Positions 53,320-62,882 of a stretch of 64,000 bases of DNA are shown piece after piece (positions within the stretch are counted from its first letter, which is position 1; every line of letters starts with the position of its first letter). The notes below the pieces were generated by a model. It searched no databases, was not told the DNA's origin, and saw only the letters and a list, made by a program, of their open reading frames with translations. The DNA comes from Algoriphagus mannitolivorans DSM 15301. Its GTDB lineage: Bacteria > Bacteroidota > Bacteroidia > Cytophagales > Cyclobacteriaceae. The translations under genes were made by a program, and so were the position numbers. The stretch covers positions 124,001 through 188,000 of the forward strand of contig NZ_AUBV01000010.1 in assembly GCF_000429425.1 (NCBI RefSeq), read 5' to 3'.

Positions 53320-53467
53320 GGCCATTATCTACGTAAGGCATGGTCAATAGCAGGAGATAATTTGAATTTTTTCTTGGTATTCAGAGATTTTAAAGTGATT
53401 CTTTGCTCAATCCCGTGTAATTCTTAACAATATTTTGATTTCCGTTCATCAAAAAGCTAAAAATCGA

Positions 53468-53498
53468 TTTAAAACATTCATCATTTATATTAACTTTG
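53468..53498 (+). promoter_or_regulatory. Promoter of the Lrp/AsnC gene
   Basis: TTTA (53468-53471), N19, TAACTTTG (53491-53498) fits the Bacteroidota TTTG-N19-TAnnTTTG promoter with one mismatch in the -33 box, ending 32 bp before the start codon. Confidence 0.6.
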
Positions 53499-53530
53499 CG
53501 CCACATAAAATTTTGTAAAAACGAAGTATC

Positions 53531-54013
53531 ATGGACAATAGCGTAAGAATCAAATTTGATAAAATAGACAGAAGGATTCTTGAGATCCTACAAGCCAACG
53601 CAAAAATCACTAATGCTCAATTGTCCAAGGACATAGGATTGTCTCCTGCGCCTACTTTGGAGCGAGTGAAGAAGCTTGAGCAGTCTGGAATCATCAAAAG
53701 CTATCATGCCAAGCTTGATCCAGAGAAAATCGGATTGGGAGTAAGCACCTTTGTTTTAGTAAGCTTGATCGGTCACAACAAAGGCAATATTGACGCATTC
53801 ATGAAGGAGATCAATGATATTCAGGAAGTTATCGAATGTCACCACATCACTGGTACTGGAGATTTTATCCTGAAAATCATAGCCAAGGATATCACCGCTT
53901 ATCAAAAATTGATGTTGGAAAAAGTTTCTGAAATCAAAGAAGTGGATTCTATGCAGTCCATGGTTATTCTATCTACCTTTAAGGACTCAAAAGTGCTACC
54001 AATTCCTGCTTAA
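53531..54013 (+). CDS. Lrp/AsnC family transcriptional regulator
   Basis: This 160-residue protein has an N-terminal winged helix (KIDRRILEILQANAKITNAQLSKDIGLSPAPTLERVKKLEQSGII) and a C-terminal RAM domain (VSTFVLVSLIG; GTGDFILKIIAKDITAY). It is a leucine-responsive-type regulator that binds DNA as an oligomer and usually senses an amino acid. The target genes are not evident from its neighbours. It has its own promoter and terminator. Confidence 0.93.
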   Translation: MDNSVRIKFDKIDRRILEILQANAKITNAQLSKDIGLSPAPTLERVKKLEQSGIIKSYHAKLDPEKIGLGVSTFVLVSLIGHNKGNIDAFMKEINDIQEVIECHHITGTGDFILKIIAKDITAYQKLMLEKVSEIKEVDSMQSMVILSTFKDSKVLPIPA

Positions 54014-54037
54014 TCGCAGCATAATGATTTTGAATAG

Positions 54038-54064
54038 GGTGGCCAAAAGCCACCTTTTTTTTTT
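54038..54064 (+). terminator. Terminator after the Lrp/AsnC gene
   Basis: GGTGGC-CAAAA-GCCACC, a perfect 6-bp stem, is followed by ten T. It sits 24 bp after the stop. Confidence 0.93.
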
Positions 54065-54072
54065 GAAAGAAA

Positions 54073-54615
54073 ATGACTGAAAATCCCTGGAAAACGAAAT
54101 CCATCCAAACCATTTACGACAACCCCTGGATAAGATTGGAAGCTCATGAAGTGGTGAATCCAGCTGGAAAAGATGCCCAGTATGGCAAAGTCCATTTTAA
54201 GAATCGGGCGATGGCTATAATTCCTTTGGATGAGGATGGATATACCTGGCTGATTGGGCAATACCGCTACACCTTGGATGAATATACTTGGGAAATCCCC
54301 ATGGGTGGGGGGCCAAACGATCAGGATCTATTGAGCTCAGCCAAAAGAGAACTGAAAGAAGAAACAGGGCTTTTTGCCAGAAAATGGACTGAGATTCTGA
54401 AAATCCATACTTCCAATTCAGTCACTGATGAAGTAGGGTATGTGTTTCTCGCAGAGGATTTAACTCAGGGAGAAACTGAATTTGAGGAAACGGAAATCCT
54501 GCAGATCAAGAAAGTACATTTTTCGGAAGCATTGGAAATGGTCATGAATGGAGAAATTACGGATTCCATATCCATGGCTGGAATTTTGAAAGCGGCTAGA
54601 ATTTTAGGATACTAA
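54073..54615 (+). CDS. NUDIX hydrolase (ADP-ribose pyrophosphatase-like)
   Basis: The 180-residue protein has the Nudix box GGGPNDQDLLSSAKRELKEE followed by TGL, with the RELKEE metal-binding core, after a beta-rich N-terminal part (WKTKSIQTIYDNPWIRLEAHEV). That arrangement resembles ADP-ribose or sugar-nucleotide pyrophosphatases. It hydrolyses nucleoside diphosphates linked to another group. The stop lies 1 bp before the MATE gene, so both are cotranscribed. Confidence 0.9.
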   Translation: MTENPWKTKSIQTIYDNPWIRLEAHEVVNPAGKDAQYGKVHFKNRAMAIIPLDEDGYTWLIGQYRYTLDEYTWEIPMGGGPNDQDLLSSAKRELKEETGLFARKWTEILKIHTSNSVTDEVGYVFLAEDLTQGETEFEETEILQIKKVHFSEALEMVMNGEITDSISMAGILKAARILGY

Positions 54616-54616
54616 A

Positions 54617-55984
54617 ATGACATTCAGAAATCATTTAAAAACTACTTTGATTTTGGCCTATCCCGTGATGTTGAGTCAATTGGGACAGGTGGCAGTCGGT
54701 GTGGCTGACAGTATGATGGTGGGGAGATTGGGAGCGGTGCCTTTGGCAGCTTCTTCGCTGGCCAACAGTATTTTTTTCGTCATCATGATGTTTGGAATCG
54801 GGATTTCGATGGGGATTACGCCTTTGGTCTCCGTAGCGGACGGCAAAGGAAAATCAAAAAGAATTTCCAGACTTTTCACTCATGGTTTGTGGATCAATTT
54901 GATTACGAGTCTGATTTTGATGACTGTAATTCTGGGACTTTCCCAAGGGCTGCATTACCTGAATCAACCAGAAGAAGTAGTGGTTTTGGCTGTGCCTTAT
55001 CTGTTTATCATTACCGCATCTTTAGTGCCGATGATGATTTTTCAGACTTTTAAACAAATGGCCGAAGGGCTTTCCCAGACGAAGCAGGCCATGTTCATCA
55101 CCATTTTTGCAAACCTGGTTAATGTATTTCTCAACTGGGTTTTTATTTGGGGAAAATTTGGTTTCCCTGCTATGGGACTGAATGGAGCCGGACTCGCCAC
55201 CTTGATTTCCAGAATTTTGATGATGCTGTTGATGGGAGGCTATATTCTGAGTTCCACGCGCTACCTGAAATACCACCTAAAACTCATGAATCCCGGGGCA
55301 AGCCTGTTGATGTATGCAAGAATATTGAAGATCGGTATTCCAACCGGTTTTCAGTTTATTTTCGAGGTTTCGGCTTTTGGGACCGCAGCAATTATGATGG
55401 GTTGGATAGGAGTCAACGCGCTGGCTGGGCACCAAATCGCCTTGAATTTGGCCTCGATCAGCTACATGCTTGCCACAGGGCTCGCTACTGCGGGGATGAT
55501 CCGAGTAAGTAATCAAATTGGCAAGTCTGACTTTAAAGCAATGCGCGAAGCAGGAATGGTTGTTTTTGCTTTGGTTACCGGTTTTATGTTTATATGTGGA
55601 GTAATCTTTTTCGCATTTAGATTCTTTCTTCCAACCCTTTATATCAATGATCCGGAAGTTATTTCCCTGTCTGCCTCCTTGTTGATTATTGCAGGATTAT
55701 TCCAGATTTCTGATGGAGTTCAAGTAGTGGGTTTGGGAGTGTTGAGAGGGATGGAAGATGTCAAAGTGCCGACTTTAGTTACCTTGATGGCTTATTGGGT
55801 TTTAGGACTGCCCTTGGGGTATGTTTTGGCCTTTGAGCTGGGATTTGCTGAAAAAGGCATTTGGTATGGGCTTTTAATAGGCTTGACTATCACCGCTGTC
55901 ATGCTTTTTTACCGGTTTAATTCCTTCAGTAAAAAAACCATCCTCCAAAAAACTCCAGTTTTGAGTTCCACGCCGGAAAAATAA
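54617..55984 (+). CDS. MATE family efflux transporter
   Basis: The 455-residue protein has 12 membrane spans. The N-terminal half has LAYPVMLSQLGQVAVGVADSMMVGRLG and the second half the duplicated pattern from about 230 (ILKIGIPTGFQFIFEVSAFG). Members export drugs or organic cations in exchange for Na+ or H+ (NorM-like). It starts 1 bp after the NUDIX gene. The substrate cannot be predicted. Confidence 0.93.
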   Translation: MTFRNHLKTTLILAYPVMLSQLGQVAVGVADSMMVGRLGAVPLAASSLANSIFFVIMMFGIGISMGITPLVSVADGKGKSKRISRLFTHGLWINLITSLILMTVILGLSQGLHYLNQPEEVVVLAVPYLFIITASLVPMMIFQTFKQMAEGLSQTKQAMFITIFANLVNVFLNWVFIWGKFGFPAMGLNGAGLATLISRILMMLLMGGYILSSTRYLKYHLKLMNPGASLLMYARILKIGIPTGFQFIFEVSAFGTAAIMMGWIGVNALAGHQIALNLASISYMLATGLATAGMIRVSNQIGKSDFKAMREAGMVVFALVTGFMFICGVIFFAFRFFLPTLYINDPEVISLSASLLIIAGLFQISDGVQVVGLGVLRGMEDVKVPTLVTLMAYWVLGLPLGYVLAFELGFAEKGIWYGLLIGLTITAVMLFYRFNSFSKKTILQKTPVLSSTPEK

Positions 55985-56045
55985 TTCCCCTCCCGGATTT
56001 TGGTCCAAAAGTGTATCTTGGAATTTGAATCATTTTCTTAATTCC

Positions 56046-57395
56046 ATGAAGCAATTTGTACTTATTCTAGGCCTTATAGGTCTATCTTTTTCCTCATTTT
56101 CTCAAGCTCCTGCAGTCCTTTCCCAAAGAGCGCAGGCAGAAGTGGTTGATTCTTGGTTGGAGGAGCGAATCCAGACTCTTTTGCCCAAATTGATGACGGA
56201 AACGGGCATCGATATGTGGATCGTAATGTCCCGGGAATACAATGAAGATCCGGTAATTAGGACTCTTTTACCTGCAACTTGGCACGCCGCCAGAAGAAGA
56301 ACCATTTTGGTCATGTATCAGCCTGGGCCTAATCAAGCTGTGGAAACCTATGCGGTAGCACGTTATGATGTAGGAAAATCTTTTAAAAGAGCCTGGAATC
56401 CAGAGCAGCAGCCTGATCAATGGGACGCTCTTTTGAAGATTATCCAGGATAAAAAGCCTTCTAAAATCGGGCTGAACTTTGCCAAAGACTATGGACATGC
56501 AGATGGCTTAACGCATTTCGATTACGAGGAATTCACCAAAAGACTTCCGCAAGCCTTAAAAAGCAAGGTGGTCTCTGCACAGACCTTAGCGGTAAGATGG
56601 CTTGAAACCCGTACAGCCTCAGAAATGGCCACCTACAAGCATATCCAAGAATTGGCTCATTACATCATTGCTGAAGGTCTTTCCGATCGGGTTATCACTC
56701 CGGGAGTGACGACCACAGACGATGTGGTTTGGTTTTACAGAGAAAAAATCAAGGAAATGAAACTGGATACTTGGTTTCATCCAACCGTCGATATTCAGCG
56801 TCCTGATCCGAATTCTCAGGAAGCACAGCGTTCATTTGCTGTTCGGCCGGAATCTCAGGTGATAATGCCAGGAGACTTGCTGCACATTGATTTTGGAATC
56901 ACCTACCTGAGATTAAATACTGATACCCAAGAATTGGCTTATGTTTTAAAAGCCGGTGAAACGGAAGTTCCTTCGTTTCTTCAGGATGCATTGAAAGTAG
57001 GAAACCGCTTACAGGACATTTTGACCTCAAACTACAAAACTGGTCTTACAGGAAATGAGATACTCAGAAATGCCCGAAAGCAAATGGAAACGGAATCAAT
57101 CCGTGGCAGTATTTATACGCACCCACTTGGGTTTTACGGTCATTCAGCGGGTCCTACCATCGGAATGTGGGATAATCAGGGAGATACTCCGGGAGCAGGG
57201 GATTTTCCGCTTCATGAAAATACAGGCTATGCAATTGAATTGAATGCAGTGGTTTTTGTCAAAGAATGGAACAAGGATGTGAGAATCATGCTGGAAGAGG
57301 GAGCCTTTTTCGATGGAGAAAAAGTAACCTATTACAATGGTCGGCAAAAATCAATCCTGGCAATTCCCAGAGTTCAGAATTACTTGGGTTACTAA
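56046..57395 (+). CDS. M24 family metallopeptidase (Xaa-Pro aminopeptidase-like), exported
   Basis: The 449-residue protein has a signal peptide (KQFVLILGLIGLSFSSFSQ), a creatinase-like N-terminal domain and a pita-bread catalytic domain. The five metal ligands are seen: Asp in LHIDFG, Asp in LNTDTQE, His in GHSAGPTIG, Glu in IELNAVVF and Glu in LEEGAFF. It would cleave Xaa-Pro bonds in the periplasm. The ATG at 56046 begins the signal peptide; the upstream TTG at 56025 is rejected. The 3' end overlaps the convergent MFS gene by 4 bp. Confidence 0.9.
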   Translation: MKQFVLILGLIGLSFSSFSQAPAVLSQRAQAEVVDSWLEERIQTLLPKLMTETGIDMWIVMSREYNEDPVIRTLLPATWHAARRRTILVMYQPGPNQAVETYAVARYDVGKSFKRAWNPEQQPDQWDALLKIIQDKKPSKIGLNFAKDYGHADGLTHFDYEEFTKRLPQALKSKVVSAQTLAVRWLETRTASEMATYKHIQELAHYIIAEGLSDRVITPGVTTTDDVVWFYREKIKEMKLDTWFHPTVDIQRPDPNSQEAQRSFAVRPESQVIMPGDLLHIDFGITYLRLNTDTQELAYVLKAGETEVPSFLQDALKVGNRLQDILTSNYKTGLTGNEILRNARKQMETESIRGSIYTHPLGFYGHSAGPTIGMWDNQGDTPGAGDFPLHENTGYAIELNAVVFVKEWNKDVRIMLEEGAFFDGEKVTYYNGRQKSILAIPRVQNYLGY

Positions 57396-58570
57396 GAAGA
57401 GAATGGGTGTTTTTGGTCTCTTTTGATAAAAAACAATATCAAAAAGGCCAAAAACGCCACTCCTCCGCTGCTTAGGAAAACCAAGCGGAAGTTTGCAGGA
57501 TCATTGGCATAAAGCCATCCAGATACCAAGGCTCCAACACCGATTCCGCTTTCGAGAAAAATATACATGGTAGCCAAAGCTCTTCCTCGGAATTTGTCCA
57601 AAGAAAGGTCCACTACCCACGCTGTGGTCGTTGGGCTGTACATTCCTACCGCAGAACCAAAAAGAACTCCTGAGGCCAGTAAGACCAATTTGCTTTCGGC
57701 AAAAGCAACCGACACCATGGCTAAAATCATGGTGACCACCGCAACCCGCAACACCACGACTCGTCCATAACGATCGGAGGTCTTTCCGGCAATCAAGCGT
57801 ATGCCTAGGGAGGAAAGCGTGAATACAGCGAAGAATAGCCCTTTATTTTTGATGCCTAAGTAAAAGGAGAAATCAGGGATGATGGTCAAGACTACTCCAA
57901 ATGAAAAGACCGAAAGGAAAAGGATAATGGAAGGCAAAAGCACTCTTTTTTCGATGATTTCATCTTTATTTAGCCTAAACAACTTCCATGATACCGGCTC
58001 TTTCTCGGGAAGGGTCTCTTTCAATCTCATCAAGATCAAAATGGAAAAAATCGCCGTAAAGGCAGCACAGTAGAAAAGGGTTTCAATCGGCCAATAGGTA
58101 GCAATCCAGCCACCTATCGCAGGCCCTGCGGCCATTCCCAGGGATCCAAAGAGAGATTGCATACCCATAGCTTCTCCTCTTTTCTGAAAAGGAACTATAT
58201 CAGCCACATAGGCCGAAGCTCCGGTGGGAGTGAATCCCGCTGAAAACCCATGTGCGAATCTTAAAAACAGAAAGCCGCCTACAAAGCTGAGAAGAGGATA
58301 GAGCAGACCCACTACAAAACAAACACTTGCCCCTACGATCATCACAGGGATCCGGCCGATTTTATCCGCCAACTTTCCACTAAATGGTCTGGATAAGCCC
58401 GCAGAAAGAGTAAAAAGGGAAATGATCAGTCCTTTGTAATCTTCCCCACCCAGAGAGCTCAAATAAGCGGGAAGCTCAGGAATGATCATATTGAAGCTGG
58501 AAAAAAATAAAAAACTGCTCATGCAGAGCAGAAAGAAATCCAAAGTAAAAAAGCTCGGAAGGAATTTCAT
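57392..58570 (-). CDS. MFS transporter (drug/sugar efflux-like)
   Basis: This 392-residue protein has 12 spans. The first loop motif (SRPFSGKLADKIGRIPVMIVG) is the MFS signature A, and a second copy (IRLIAGKTSDRYGRVVVL) lies after span 7. It is an inner-membrane permease, with substrate unknown. It is the downstream neighbour of prfB on the - strand but separated by a strong terminator. Confidence 0.92.
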   Translation of the reverse strand: MKFLPSFFTLDFFLLCMSSFLFFSSFNMIIPELPAYLSSLGGEDYKGLIISLFTLSAGLSRPFSGKLADKIGRIPVMIVGASVCFVVGLLYPLLSFVGGFLFLRFAHGFSAGFTPTGASAYVADIVPFQKRGEAMGMQSLFGSLGMAAGPAIGGWIATYWPIETLFYCAAFTAIFSILILMRLKETLPEKEPVSWKLFRLNKDEIIEKRVLLPSIILFLSVFSFGVVLTIIPDFSFYLGIKNKGLFFAVFTLSSLGIRLIAGKTSDRYGRVVVLRVAVVTMILAMVSVAFAESKLVLLASGVLFGSAVGMYSPTTTAWVVDLSLDKFRGRALATMYIFLESGIGVGALVSGWLYANDPANFRLVFLSSGGVAFLAFLILFFIKRDQKHPFSS

Positions 58571-58590
58571 TTAACCTGAAAGTTCAAAAC

Positions 58591-58616
58591 AAAAGGCCGG
58601 AAAATCCCGGCCTTTT
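58591..58616 (-). terminator. Terminator after prfB
   Basis: AAAAGGCCGG and CCGGCCTTTT form a perfect 10-bp stem around a 6-nt loop, with a T-rich tail in either direction. On the - strand it lies 12 bp after the prfB stop. Confidence 0.92.
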
Positions 58617-58627
58617 ATTGCTTTTGT

Positions 58628-59732
58628 TTATTGGTCTTTATTGGCCTCCTCTTCGCTTTGAGCAAGCAAGAAAGCTTTCATAAATTCATTTAAGCCACCA
58701 TCCAAAACGCTCTGAGCATCAGAGGTTTCATAACCCGTTCTATTGTCTTTCACCAGTTTGTAGGGGTGAAGCACATAGTTTCGGATTTGGGAGCCAAAAT
58801 CTACCCGAAGCTTGGAGGACTCGATTTTTGCGATTTCTGCATTTCGCTTTTCCAACTCCATCTGATAAAGTCGAGATTTAAGCATTTGCATGGCTTTCTC
58901 GCGGTTGGCAAGCTGGGATCGTTCGATCTGGCAGACTACCACGATTCCGGTTGGCTTGTGGGTCAACTGAACCTTGGTTTCCACCTTGTTCACGTTCTGT
59001 CCTCCGGCACCACCCGAACGGGAAGTATGGAGTTCCACATCAGCAGGATTGATTTCAATCTCTATGGAATCATCTACTTCAGGATAAGCATAAACGGAAG
59101 CAAAAGAAGTGTGTCGCCTTCCTCCTGAGTCAAAAGGTGAAATACGTACCAATCGGTGTACCCCAGTCTCTGATTTCAAGAAGCCATAGGCCAAAGGACC
59201 TTCAAACTCCAGGGTAGCGGATTTGATTCCGGCAACTTCCCCCGGCTGTACATCCACCTCCTTGACCTTGTAACCGTTTTTCTCTCCCCACATGATGTAC
59301 ATTCTCATCAGAATGGAAGCCCAGTCATTACTTTCTGTTCCCCCTGCGCCAGGATTGATTTCAAGCACAGCATTCAGCTGGTCTTCCTCTGCGGAAAGCA
59401 TCTTCTTCAGCTCAAGTCCTTCTACAGCCGTTTTGGCTTTGGTGTACTCGGCTTTGATTTCTTCCTCGCTTACCTCTTCCATACTGTAGAAGTCATACAA
59501 TACTTCCAGGTCTTGGATGATTTTGTCCAGGTTTTCGAAATCTGTGGTCCAGGTCTTTCTGGCCTGGATTTGTTTCATGGTTTTTTCTGCCTCTTCGGGA
59601 TTGTTCCAGAAGTCAGGCTGGGCCGAAACGGCCTCTAGATCTTGGATTTCTAATTTCTTACGATCGTAGTCAAAGATACCTCCTCAAAGCCGAAGTACGG
59701 GCTTTCAAGTCTTTCAGTTGTTCTGAAGTCAT
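58628..59732 (-). CDS. prfB: Peptide chain release factor 2 (programmed +1 frameshift)
   Basis: RF2 ends translation at UGA and UAA. The gene starts at ATG 59732 ([20 protein letters not shown]), meets an in-frame TGA at 59672-59670 and continues after a +1 shift as [22 protein letters not shown], giving about 367 residues. The [13 protein letters not shown] motif (peptidyl-hydrolysis loop) and [13 protein letters not shown] are present. The tripeptide SPF, which recognises the stop codon, is the RF2 form. The normal gene is intact; the frameshift is its usual autoregulation. Confidence 0.96.
59669..59684 (-). promoter_or_regulatory. prfB programmed frameshift site
   Basis: On the - strand AGGAGG (59684-59679), then TAT, CTT and TGA followed by C. 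The internal Shine-Dalgarno-like sequence three bases before CTT-TGA-C is the classic RF2 arrangement; skipping the T of TGA yields CTT-GAC. Low RF2 levels would favour the shift, so the gene measures its own product. Confidence 0.95.
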
Positions 59733-59799
59733 CTGTCTAGTTGAAAATTTGAGCAGGCAAAAGTCTGAAAAAAAACGGGCATTTGCCAATGTATTTCAA

Positions 59800-60312
59800 T
59801 TAATCCAAGCGCATCAATACGATTTGTATTCGGTTTTTTCCTTTTTGCTCAAAGGTTTTGTACCGTAATGGAGTCAAAGCCAATCCAGTAGCGATCAAGG
59901 CTCCGGAAATTTTTGCCACCCCGGAGTCTATCGAAAATTGTTCATCTTGATAAAGACTGTTGATAGTCTCCACGCTGATCAACAATACTCCCGAACCCAA
60001 AAACAATGCGGTGAGGTTTTTAAGGGTTCTGTTCCTTGGATCTTTTGTCCTGATATCGATGGATTCTATGTCCGAAGGGTTTAGGATATTCTCCGTTAAG
60101 TAGATATAATCTTTGTCAAAACTGAGAATTTTGTCGGTGACATAATAGCCCAGCTTTTTGCTTTTGTAAGTCAGATTTTCTCCGACTTGATACCGGATTT
60201 GACTTTTTTGATTAGCTCCTCTTTTTAATAAGAGGAAATCCTTGGATTGGGCATTGATGCCATGAATTCCAAGGAAAAATGAAAAGACGAAAAGTAGGAC
60301 TGCTTTTGGCAT
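59800..60312 (-). CDS. Secreted hypothetical protein
   Basis: The 170-residue protein has a signal peptide (AVLLFVFSFFLGIHGINAQ), a beta-rich mature part (YQVGENLTYKSKKLGYYVTDK) and one or two hydrophobic stretches (about 98-110 and 133-147). I do not recognise the family. It follows the ilvE gene on the same strand but after a terminator, and precedes prfB. Confidence 0.6.
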   Translation of the reverse strand: MPKAVLLFVFSFFLGIHGINAQSKDFLLLKRGANQKSQIRYQVGENLTYKSKKLGYYVTDKILSFDKDYIYLTENILNPSDIESIDIRTKDPRNRTLKNLTALFLGSGVLLISVETINSLYQDEQFSIDSGVAKISGALIATGLALTPLRYKTFEQKGKNRIQIVLMRLD

Positions 60313-60321
60313 ATTCTAAAT

Positions 60322-60350
60322 AAAACAAAAACGGGAAGTTTCCTTCCCGT
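60322..60350 (-). terminator. Terminator after ilvE
   Basis: Read on the - strand, ACGGGAAG-GAAA-CTTCCCGT is a perfect 8-bp stem with a GNRA-type loop, followed by TTTTTGTTTT. It lies just after the ilvE stop. Confidence 0.9.
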
Positions 60351-60357
60351 CTTTCTG

Positions 60358-61425
60358 TTAAATTTTTACAATCCAGTTGTGGGGATCTTCAATTTCTCCA
60401 TACTTGATGCCGTCCAATTCAGCCAGTACTTTGTGGGAGAAGGCATCTGGCCCTTTTTCCGGCAAAATATAGTCTTGCCCATCCAAATGAATTTTTGCGA
60501 TATGAGCGATAGTGGCTGCTGTTCCTGTTCCAAAAGCTTCTACCAAAGTTCCTTTTTCCAAGGCTTCTTTTAACTCCGAGGTGGTCAAAAATCTTTCTTC
60601 CAAAGGCTTACCCCAATCTTTGGCTAATTGGATTACAGAGTCTCTTGTGATGCCTTTCAGGATCGTTCCGGTATTGGTAGGAGCGGTGATCAATGTACCA
60701 TTGATGTCAAACATCACATTCATGGTGCCGCTTTCTTCGATTTTACTGTGTGATTTTCCATCAGTCCAAAGGAGCTGATCGTATCCGGCTTTTTGAGCTT
60801 GAAGAGCAGGGTAGAGGGAAGCAGCATAATTTCCTGCAGTTTTAGCAGCACCTGTTCCTCCTTCGGTCGCCCGGGTCCATTTGGTTTCCACTTTCACATT
60901 GACTGGCTTGCTGTAGTAAGCTCCGACTGGACAGGTGAAGATGATGAACTTATAAGTGTCTGAAGGCTTCACTCCGATGTAATTGTCCATCGCAAACATG
61001 TAGGGACGGATGTATAAGCTAGATCCTTTTCCAGACGGAACCCAATCTTTATCAAGGTTAACCAGCTGCAAAAGACCTTCCATGAATATTTCTTCAGGAA
61101 TTTCAGGCATACACATTCTTGCGGCAGACTCGTTCATTCTACGAGCATTAGCATCGCCTCTGAATATTAGAATTTCTCCTTTTTCGTTTTTGTAGGCCTT
61201 CATGCCTTCAAAGATCGACTGGCCATAATGCAAGGCTGCATTGGCTGGATCAAGCTGCAAAGATCCATAAGGTTCGATTCTCAAGTCGGTCCATTCTCCA
61301 TTTTTGTAATCTGCCACAAACATGTGGTCTGAAATCACTTTTCCAAATGCTAAATTGGAAAAGTCAGTTTCCGGCAACCGTGATTTGGCGATTTTCTTAA
61401 CCGGAATTGCTAGGGAAGTTTTCAT
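60358..61425 (-). CDS. ilvE: Branched-chain amino acid aminotransferase
   Basis: This PLP-dependent fold-type IV aminotransferase interconverts Leu, Ile or Val and the keto acids. The 355-residue protein has ALHYGQSIFEGMKAYK, LYIRPYMFAMDNYIG, GGTGAAKTAGNYAASL, the KIEESGTMNVMF motif and GTGTAATIAHIAKI. The size and order fit the eukaryotic/Bacteroidota class of about 355 residues rather than the shorter 300-residue E. coli IlvE. It is transcribed alone and ends at a terminator. Confidence 0.94.
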   Translation of the reverse strand: MKTSLAIPVKKIAKSRLPETDFSNLAFGKVISDHMFVADYKNGEWTDLRIEPYGSLQLDPANAALHYGQSIFEGMKAYKNEKGEILIFRGDANARRMNESAARMCMPEIPEEIFMEGLLQLVNLDKDWVPSGKGSSLYIRPYMFAMDNYIGVKPSDTYKFIIFTCPVGAYYSKPVNVKVETKWTRATEGGTGAAKTAGNYAASLYPALQAQKAGYDQLLWTDGKSHSKIEESGTMNVMFDINGTLITAPTNTGTILKGITRDSVIQLAKDWGKPLEERFLTTSELKEALEKGTLVEAFGTGTAATIAHIAKIHLDGQDYILPEKGPDAFSHKVLAELDGIKYGEIEDPHNWIVKI

Positions 61426-61488
61426 GCTCTAAGGAATCTGTGGGTGCATTTACCCGGTAATGGAGAATATTTTTTGTTTTCAGATGGA

Positions 61489-62037
61489 TTAGTTTCTAGG
61501 AGTCCAGGTCACCTCTTCCACTTGGAGTTCTTGGGCCATTTTTCGTCCTAAAACAAATAAGTAATCTGAAAGACGATTGAGGTATTGGATGACTAGCTCG
61601 TTAACTTGCTCATAGGAGGCGAGTTCGACCACAATCCGTTCCGCTCTTCTGCAGACTGTCCTGGCTAAATGACAAAAAGATACCGAGGTATGTCCTCCCG
61701 GAAGTATAAATGCTCTTAATGGAGGAAGTTCGGCATCCATCAGGTCCATTTCCCGCTCCAAAACAGTAACATCTTCAACATGGAGGTCTGGTTTTTTTAC
61801 TTTGTCTTTACCCGGAACTGTGGCTAAATCAGCTCCTAAAGTGAATAACCTATCTTGGATTTCTTTCAAGAAGTCAGCCCTTCCGATATTGACGTCTTGG
61901 TCTCTAAGCAGTCCCATGTAAGAATTAAGCTCATCGACTGTCCCATAGGCGTCAATTCTCAAGTCCGATTTTGGGACTCTAGTTCCTCCCAAAAGAGAAG
62001 TTATTCCTTGATCGCCTGTTTTGGTATAAATTTTCAT
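61489..62037 (-). CDS. Cob(I)alamin adenosyltransferase, PduO type
   Basis: The 182-residue protein has the ATP-binding N-terminus IYTKTGDQGITSLLGG and the conserved VDELNSYMGLLRD, FILPGGHTSVSFCHLARTVCRRAERIV and LNRLSDYLFVLGR, all diagnostic of the PduO/MMAB family. It attaches the adenosyl group to cobalamin. No other cobalamin genes are near. It is followed on the same strand by the ilvE gene with a 63-bp gap. Confidence 0.94.
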   Translation of the reverse strand: MKIYTKTGDQGITSLLGGTRVPKSDLRIDAYGTVDELNSYMGLLRDQDVNIGRADFLKEIQDRLFTLGADLATVPGKDKVKKPDLHVEDVTVLEREMDLMDAELPPLRAFILPGGHTSVSFCHLARTVCRRAERIVVELASYEQVNELVIQYLNRLSDYLFVLGRKMAQELQVEEVTWTPRN

Positions 62038-62096
62038 TTCTGCCTCTTATCAATCATTGGCAAAATTAAGAATCTATTTGAATTATAGGGGATAAA

Positions 62097-62813
62097 TCAG
62101 GCGTGAGCGGGTACTCCTCGGGTTGGATTTGGGTTTATTTTGTCAGATTCCACTAATCCATCCCTAAGCCTTACAATCCTGTGGGCGTAGTGAGCGATAT
62201 CATCTTCGTGGGTTACCATGATGATGGTATTTCCCTTGGAATGTAGTTCATGAAAAAGCTCCATGATGTCATAGGAAGTTTTGGAGTCCAAGTTTCCGGT
62301 AGGTTCATCGGCAAGGATGATGCTTGGGTTATTGACCAAAGCTCTGGCGATCGCCACTCTTTGTCTTTGTCCACCAGAAAGCTCATTTGGACGGTGCTTG
62401 GTTCTATCTCCCAGTCCCACATTATCCAAGGCCTTGAAGGCCATTTCCTCCCGCTCTGCTCGTGGGTAACCTGCATATACCAAAGGCAGGGCCACATTTT
62501 CCAGACAAGAAGCTCTTGGCAAAAGGTTAAAAGTTTGGAATACAAAGCCGATCTCTTTGTTCCGGATTTCTGCAAGCTCATTTTCGCTCATGTCACTCAC
62601 ATCTTTTCCTGCAAGGATGTAGGTGCCAGAGGTGGGGGAATCCAGACAGCCGATGATGTTCATCAGGGTAGATTTTCCGGAGCCAGAAGGTCCCATAAAA
62701 GCAACATATTCTCCCTTATCTACAGTAATGCTGACAGACTTAAGGGCTTGGATAATTTCGGAGCCCATTTTGTAAGTTTTGTTGATTTCATGGGTTTCGA
62801 TGACAATGCTCAT
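62097..62813 (-). CDS. ABC transporter ATP-binding protein (LolD/MacB-like)
   Basis: The 238-residue ATPase has Walker [11 protein letters not shown]-loop [26 protein letters not shown], signature [15 protein letters not shown] and Walker [16 protein letters not shown]. The [22 protein letters not shown] start and PLVYAG segment match the LolD/MacB group, which drives lipoprotein release or peptide export with FtsX-like permeases. The permease is not adjacent in the window. The gap to the PduO gene is about 60 bp. Confidence 0.92.
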   Translation of the reverse strand: MSIVIETHEINKTYKMGSEIIQALKSVSITVDKGEYVAFMGPSGSGKSTLMNIIGCLDSPTSGTYILAGKDVSDMSENELAEIRNKEIGFVFQTFNLLPRASCLENVALPLVYAGYPRAEREEMAFKALDNVGLGDRTKHRPNELSGGQRQRVAIARALVNNPSIILADEPTGNLDSKTSYDIMELFHELHSKGNTIIMVTHEDDIAHYAHRIVRLRDGLVESDKINPNPTRGVPAHA

Positions 62814-62882
62814 GCTGGATAATATTTAGGTTAGTGGTTTAGTTTATTGATCGACTAATGTGGGAAAATACGGGGAAAAGTC

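Noticed and set aside
58628..59732. prfB as a broken gene because of the in-frame TGA
   Set aside because: The stop is part of the programmed +1 frameshift signal, and the downstream frame is complete.
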